DNA of 18,606 bases from an uncultured Prevotella sp. GTDB taxonomy: Bacteria; Bacteroidota; Bacteroidia; Bacteroidales; Bacteroidaceae. How positions within the stretch are numbered: position 1 is the first letter of the stretch; each line of letters opens with the position of its first letter. The stretch is taken from contig UQCW01000054.1 of NCBI GenBank assembly GCA_900539625.1, forward strand, positions 1-18,606, in the 5' to 3' direction. The notes below the pieces were generated by a model. That model was not told where the DNA came from. It saw only the letters and a program-made list of their open reading frames with translations, and made no database searches. Positions 16,042 to 18,606 of this stretch are shown here, piece by piece. Made by a program: the position numbers and the translations under genes.

Positions 16042-16072
16042 TTGTGCCAAAGCCCAAAAAGTGGTAAGTTTG
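16042..16072 (+). promoter_or_regulatory. Bacteroidetes promoter for lolD-cvfB
   Basis: TTG at 16042-16044 is separated by 20 nt from TAAGTTTG at 16065-16072, matching the TTG/TAnnTTTG consensus. Transcription would begin near 16079, leaving about 16 nt before the lolD ATG. Confidence 0.65.
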
Positions 16073-16094
16073 CACTCAGAACAAGACATATCTC

Positions 16095-16838
16095 ATGATA
16101 GACATACACAACATACATAAATCCTTTGGCCAACTCGAAGTGCTCAAGGGCATCGACCTTCACATCGGGAAAGGCGAAGTGGTCAGCATTGTCGGTCCCA
16201 GCGGTGCTGGTAAAACCACCTTGCTGCAAATTATGGGAACGCTCGACAAACCCGATGCTGGTTCGCTCTCCATTGCCGGACACGACGTCCTGAAACTCAA
16301 CCGCCGCCAGCTCGCGCGTTTCCGCTGCGAACACATCGGCTTTGTCTTCCAGTTTCATCAACTGCTGCCTGAGTTCACTGCGCTTGAAAACGTGATGATT
16401 CCGGCCCTGATTGCCAAGCGAAACAAGAGCGAAGCGCGTCAGCGGGCCTTGCAGCTCCTTGAATATCTGAAGCTCGCCGACCGCGCCAACCACAAGCCCG
16501 CCGAACTCTCTGGCGGAGAAAACCAGCGCGTGGCAGTGGCGAGGGCGCTGATGAACGAGCCCGACGTGGTCTTTGCCGACGAACCCTCTGGAAGCCTCGA
16601 TAGCCACAACAAGGCCGAGCTCCATCAGCTCTTCTTCGACTTGCGCGATAAATTCGGACAGACCTTCGTGATTGTCACGCACGATGAAGAACTCGCTGCG
16701 CTCACCGACCGCACCATCCATCTGGCCGACGGCCGCATCGTTTCGGAAAGTTCGCGCATGCAACCCGAGGAGACCACAGAAACATCCAACACCGCTGCCG
16801 CTGAGGCTGCAGAACAAGACCCTTCAAACCATGCTTAA
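16095..16838 (+). CDS. lolD: ABC transporter ATP-binding protein, LolD type
   Basis: This 247-residue ATPase of the MacB/LolD class powers the LolCDE complex that extracts lipoproteins from the inner membrane for delivery to the outer membrane. Walker A is GPSGAGKTT (34-42), the Q-loop region is FVFQFHQLLPEFTALENV, the ABC signature is LSGGENQRVAVAR (138-150), Walker B is VVFADEP and the H-loop histidine is H196. The final 25-30 residues form a Glu/Thr/Ala-rich tail beyond the usual fold. The permease subunit is not encoded here, so LolD is inferred from motifs; a related MacB-class exporter remains possible. Its last codons overlap cvfB. Confidence 0.87.
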   Translation: MIDIHNIHKSFGQLEVLKGIDLHIGKGEVVSIVGPSGAGKTTLLQIMGTLDKPDAGSLSIAGHDVLKLNRRQLARFRCEHIGFVFQFHQLLPEFTALENVMIPALIAKRNKSEARQRALQLLEYLKLADRANHKPAELSGGENQRVAVARALMNEPDVVFADEPSGSLDSHNKAELHQLFFDLRDKFGQTFVIVTHDEELAALTDRTIHLADGRIVSESSRMQPEETTETSNTAAAEAAEQDPSNHA

Positions 16839-17670
16839 ATTAGGAAACTGGAACGAACTCGTCATCGTTAGATTCACAGACCACGGCGCCTATCTCGACG
16901 GAGGTGACGTGGGCGAAGTGCTCATGCCAAAAAGTTACGTCTTGCGCGAGATGCACCCTGGCGACCGCGTGCGCGTTTTTGTCTATCTCGACCAGAGCGA
17001 GCGTCTCGTTGCCACCACCGAACAGCCTCGTGCCGTTGTCGGACAGTTTGCCTGCCTGCGCGTGTCGTGGGTGAACGAATATGGCGCTTTCCTCGACTGG
17101 GGCTTGATGAAAGACCTCTTCGTGCCTTTCCGTGAACAGAAAACGAAGATGGAGCAGGGGAGAAGTTACGTGGTGTATATCTACATCGACGAGTCAACGC
17201 GCCGCATCGTTGGCACGGCCAAAGTCGACCGCTATCTCACGCCGGCTTCTTCAGCCGACTATTATCGCGGCAAAGATGTTGAACTGCTCGTGCAGGGCCG
17301 CACGCCCCTCGGCTTCAAGGTGATTGTCGACAACGCCCATGCCGGCTTGGTTTACGATAATCAGATTTACGGACAGACACCGCGAATGGGCGACACGCTG
17401 CGCGGAACGGTGGTCACACTGCGTCCCGACGGCAAACTTGACATTTCTCTGGAGCGCATCGGAAAAAGTCGTTTCCGCGATTTTGCCGATGTCTTGCTCG
17501 ATGAGTTGGAAGCCAACGGCGGTACCCTTCCTTACACCGACCGCAGTACGCCCGAAGAAATAGCTAACCGCTTCTCTGTCAGCAAGAAAACCTTCAAGCG
17601 TGCAGTCGGAACGCTCTATAGCAAACACCGCATCACCTTAGGAGAAAATGAAATAAAACTTTTGCAGTGA
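16831..17670 (+). CDS. cvfB: S1-like RNA-binding protein CvfB family
   Basis: This 279-residue cytoplasmic protein is related to CvfB (conserved virulence factor B), which binds RNA through tandem S1-like folds. Three strand-rich OB/S1-like modules can be read at about 1-65 (GAYLDGGDVGEVLMP), 67-133 (GAFLDWGLMKDLFVP) and 145-209 (GFKVIVDNAHAGLVY, GKLDISLERI). A winged-helix segment follows at about 215-279 (TPEEIANRFSVSKKTFKRAVGTL). The ATG at 16831 (MLKLGNWNEL) overlaps the end of lolD by 8 nt, which points to coupled translation. The longer in-frame version would translate 53 residues antisense in style to lolD and is rejected. Confidence 0.9.
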   Translation: MLKLGNWNELVIVRFTDHGAYLDGGDVGEVLMPKSYVLREMHPGDRVRVFVYLDQSERLVATTEQPRAVVGQFACLRVSWVNEYGAFLDWGLMKDLFVPFREQKTKMEQGRSYVVYIYIDESTRRIVGTAKVDRYLTPASSADYYRGKDVELLVQGRTPLGFKVIVDNAHAGLVYDNQIYGQTPRMGDTLRGTVVTLRPDGKLDISLERIGKSRFRDFADVLLDELEANGGTLPYTDRSTPEEIANRFSVSKKTFKRAVGTLYSKHRITLGENEIKLLQ

Positions 17671-17708
17671 TAAAAAATATTTATTCGGCAAAAAAACATG
17701 CTTTTTTG

Positions 17709-17740
17709 TTTGGGTAAATAAAATCTGTTTTATACCTTTG
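17709..17740 (+). promoter_or_regulatory. Consensus Bacteroidetes promoter of orphan RNA
   Basis: TTTG (17709-17712), a 20-nt spacer and TACCTTTG (17733-17740) match the full consensus. The start of transcription is predicted near 17746. The -33 region overlaps an A/T-rich hairpin (about 17689-17708) behind cvfB. Confidence 0.75.
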
Positions 17741-17745
17741 CATTG

Positions 17746-17853
17746 TCAAAAAGGGATAACAAGAATCCCTCAAAAAATAGAATAGTTTTTTCATCTCTAT
17801 ATAAGTTCTGTGAGGCAAACATTCGTCGTGAGACGCGTGTTTGCTTTTTTTTT
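17746..17853 (+). ncRNA. Candidate small RNA, about 108 nt
   Basis: The transcript predicted from the upstream promoter runs straight into an intrinsic terminator with no start codon followed by a usable frame. It can fold into three hairpins: AGGGAT/ATCCCT (17752-17770), an A6/T6 stem with 8-nt loop (17772-17791), and the terminator (17815-17844). No protein gene follows for at least 750 nt, so an attenuated leader is less likely than a free small RNA. I cannot assign it to a known family; it does not show the 4.5S or tmRNA cores. Confidence 0.55.
17815..17853 (+). terminator. Intrinsic terminator with GTGA tetraloop
   Basis: GCAAACA (17815-17821) pairs with TGTTTGC (17838-17844). Inside, CGTC and GACG pair around a GTGA loop of the GNRA type, with a 2x2 internal loop between the stems. 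Nine T follow. Confidence 0.88.
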
Positions 17854-17924
17854 ATACCTATGTCTCCTCAGCCTGAGCGATCTGCAAGATTGCAGTTTTC
17901 CTAAGCCCTATGATAAGTTATCTA

Positions 17925-18004
17925 CTCGCGGCCGCGAGTCGCATTACCTTTGGCCGCGATTCGTGCTACCTTCGGCCGCGAGCAGCGTTACCTTCGGCCG
18001 CGAG
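17925..18004. repeat. 22-bp tandem direct-repeat array, four copies
   Basis: GGCCGCGAG or GGCCGCGAT begins at 17930, 17952, 17974 and 17996, exactly 22 bp apart each time. A variable triplet-like part plus TACCTTTG or TACCTTCG sits between copies. The first copy is embedded in the perfect 14-bp palindrome CTCGCGGCCGCGAG (17925-17938). The period is not a multiple of three and there are no unique spacers, so it is neither coding nor CRISPR. Confidence 0.8.
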
Positions 18005-18096
18005 CAGATAATATGTATGGCTTCTCGAGGGAATGATTATAGATATGTCTGGAGAGTGGGGAGCTATTGCGGTGCCAGCATTGCGCCACTCACTGC

Positions 18097-18263
18097 GGCG
18101 AAGCGCTGTAGCTCACTTTGCTCGCAAAGTGAGGGCCACGATCACGTCGCGAAAATGCTTCAAGTTCGCTATAGGTCCGCTATAAGCCCGCTCCTTTGCG
18201 GCGTGTTCGCTATAATATTCGTCCCCCTCACTTTGCGAGCAAAGTGAGCTACAGTGCTTCGCC
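18097..18263. repeat. 167-bp fold-back element with 39-bp inverted arms
   Basis: The arms 18097-18135 and 18225-18263 are inverted copies with one mismatch in 39. Each arm also contains its own near-perfect 22-bp palindrome built on CTCACTTTGC and GCAAAGTGAG (18112-18133 and 18227-18248), so each can fold alone or with the other. The 89-bp interior carries the 10-mer GTTCGCTATA twice (18164, 18205) and a third GCTATA. No transposase is present. It could be a MITE-like element or a structured RNA. Confidence 0.75.
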
Positions 18264-18279
18264 CCTTTCTGCGTCCTTG

Positions 18280-18305
18280 AAATTCGTAAATTCGTTTAAT
18301 TCGTT
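18280..18305. repeat. Short AATTCGT direct repeats
   Basis: AAATTCGT, AAATTCGT and TTAATTCGTT follow one another directly. This low-complexity cluster separates the fold-back element from the next repeat zone, and no function can be read. Confidence 0.45.
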
Positions 18306-18320
18306 GTTACGCCGTCTGAG

Positions 18321-18606
18321 GTAGGGTGTTCTAAATTCCATAAAATCAAGGTTGGTAAAGAGGCGCCAGCGCCCCTGAAAGGGGCTCATATTTAGGGTAG
18401 GGGCTTGCCCCTACCTTTTGGGCCCTATTAATGAACCTCGCCCCTGTAAGGTAGGGTGTTCAAAATCCGGAAAAAACTCTGCGCGGTTTTTGGCCCAATA
18501 GCAAGTGACGGTTGCAGCGCTGTCCCTGAAAGGTAGGGTGTTCAAAATCTTGAAAAAAACCGCACGGTTTTGAGCCAAATAGCATGGCGGTTGCGGCGCT
18601 GCCCCT
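18321..18606. repeat. Degenerate tandem repeats, about 80-bp unit, incomplete
   Basis: GTAGGGTGTTC followed by (A/T)AAAT occurs at 18321, 18451 and 18533. The last two units align over their full length at a period of 82 and share GGTTTT, CAATAG/AAATAG, GGTTGC and GCGCTG blocks. The window ends at the point where a further unit would begin (CCCCT). The first unit is longer because the hairpin pair lies within it. Confidence 0.65.
18371..18415. repeat. Two adjacent GC-rich hairpins
   Basis: GCCCCT-GAA-AGGGGC (18371-18385) is followed by GGTAGGGGC (18396-18404) paired with GCCCCTACC (18407-18415), then TTTTG. The second could terminate transcription on the plus strand. Parts of both (CCCCTGAAAGG, GGGTAGGG) recur in the tandem units downstream, so they belong to the same repeat family. 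Confidence 0.6.

Larger units (their letters stand above)
17671..18606. other. 936-bp gene-free region with layered repeats and a small RNA
   Basis: No frame here encodes a recognisable protein. In order, it contains an A/T-rich segment with a consensus promoter, a short terminator-ended RNA, a 22-bp tandem array, a fold-back element with 39-bp arms, an ATTCGT cluster, two GC-rich hairpins and degenerate roughly 80-bp tandem repeats running off the edge. A 145-codon open frame at 17810-18247 crosses terminator, array and fold-back and is taken as chance. Confidence 0.7.

Noticed and set aside
17689..17708. Terminator of cvfB
   Set aside because: The A6/T6 stem is weak, its only T run is inside the stem, and it overlaps the -33 region of the next promoter. 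It may contribute, but I cannot support it as a terminator.
17925..18004. CRISPR array
   Set aside because: The repeats are directly abutting with a 22-bp period and no unique spacers, and no cas genes are present.
17810..18247. 145-codon plus-strand open frame
   Set aside because: It begins at the base of a strong terminator, crosses the 22-bp array (period not divisible by three) and both fold-back arms, and its product has no domain-like pattern.
18321..18606. CRISPR array at the right edge
   Set aside because: Units are about 80 bp, similar over their whole length and irregularly spaced, unlike short identical repeats with unrelated spacers.

Overview
The window looks like chromosomal DNA from a Bacteroidales bacterium, most likely a Prevotella-like genus. 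This rests on three things. The promoters that can be read have the Bacteroidetes form (TTG/TTTG, about 20 nt, then TAnnTTTG) rather than -35/-10 boxes. Starts lack Shine-Dalgarno sequences. The order surE (divergent), parA, parB, DUF5683 protein, LysM lytic transglycosylase, rel is, to my knowledge, typical of this order. The genus is an inference; there is no rRNA to confirm it.

Layout. 1-118 is a G/C-rich stretch without a gene. 119-946 holds surE on the minus strand with its terminator. 947-1182 is a divergent promoter region. 1183-5509 (+) carries parA, parB, a DUF5683 membrane protein and an MltD-type transglycosylase (chromosome segregation plus cell-wall remodelling), closed by a strong branched terminator. 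5726-10011 (+) carries rel ((p)ppGpp synthetase/hydrolase), a small SRPBCC-like protein and argH. A 121-bp inverted-repeat element (10026-10146) separates argH from a lipoprotein with paired CxxC motifs.

10754-13878 is a small surface-polysaccharide group: a consensus promoter, a roughly 310-nt leader, a family 2 glycosyltransferase, a PglC/WcaJ-type phosphoglycosyl transferase and dTDP-glucose 4,6-dehydratase. After a perfect-stem terminator come a Wzi-type outer-membrane capsule protein and a lipocalin-like lipoprotein. These could act together: nucleotide-sugar supply, loading of the first sugar on undecaprenyl phosphate, chain extension, and capsule assembly at the outer membrane. No flippase, polymerase or the other three dTDP-rhamnose enzymes are present, so the group must rely on other loci. 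lolD (ABC ATPase) and cvfB (S1-like RNA-binding protein) follow from their own promoter and overlap by 8 nt.

The last 936 bases (17671-18606) contain no convincing gene but are densely structured. They hold a consensus promoter followed by a short RNA that ends in a strong terminator (an orphan small RNA candidate), four copies of a 22-bp direct repeat, a fold-back element with 39-bp inverted arms, two GC-rich hairpins, and a roughly 80-bp tandem repeat that runs off the window. This is the most unusual part. I found no complete defence system, transposase, tRNA, rRNA or CRISPR array.
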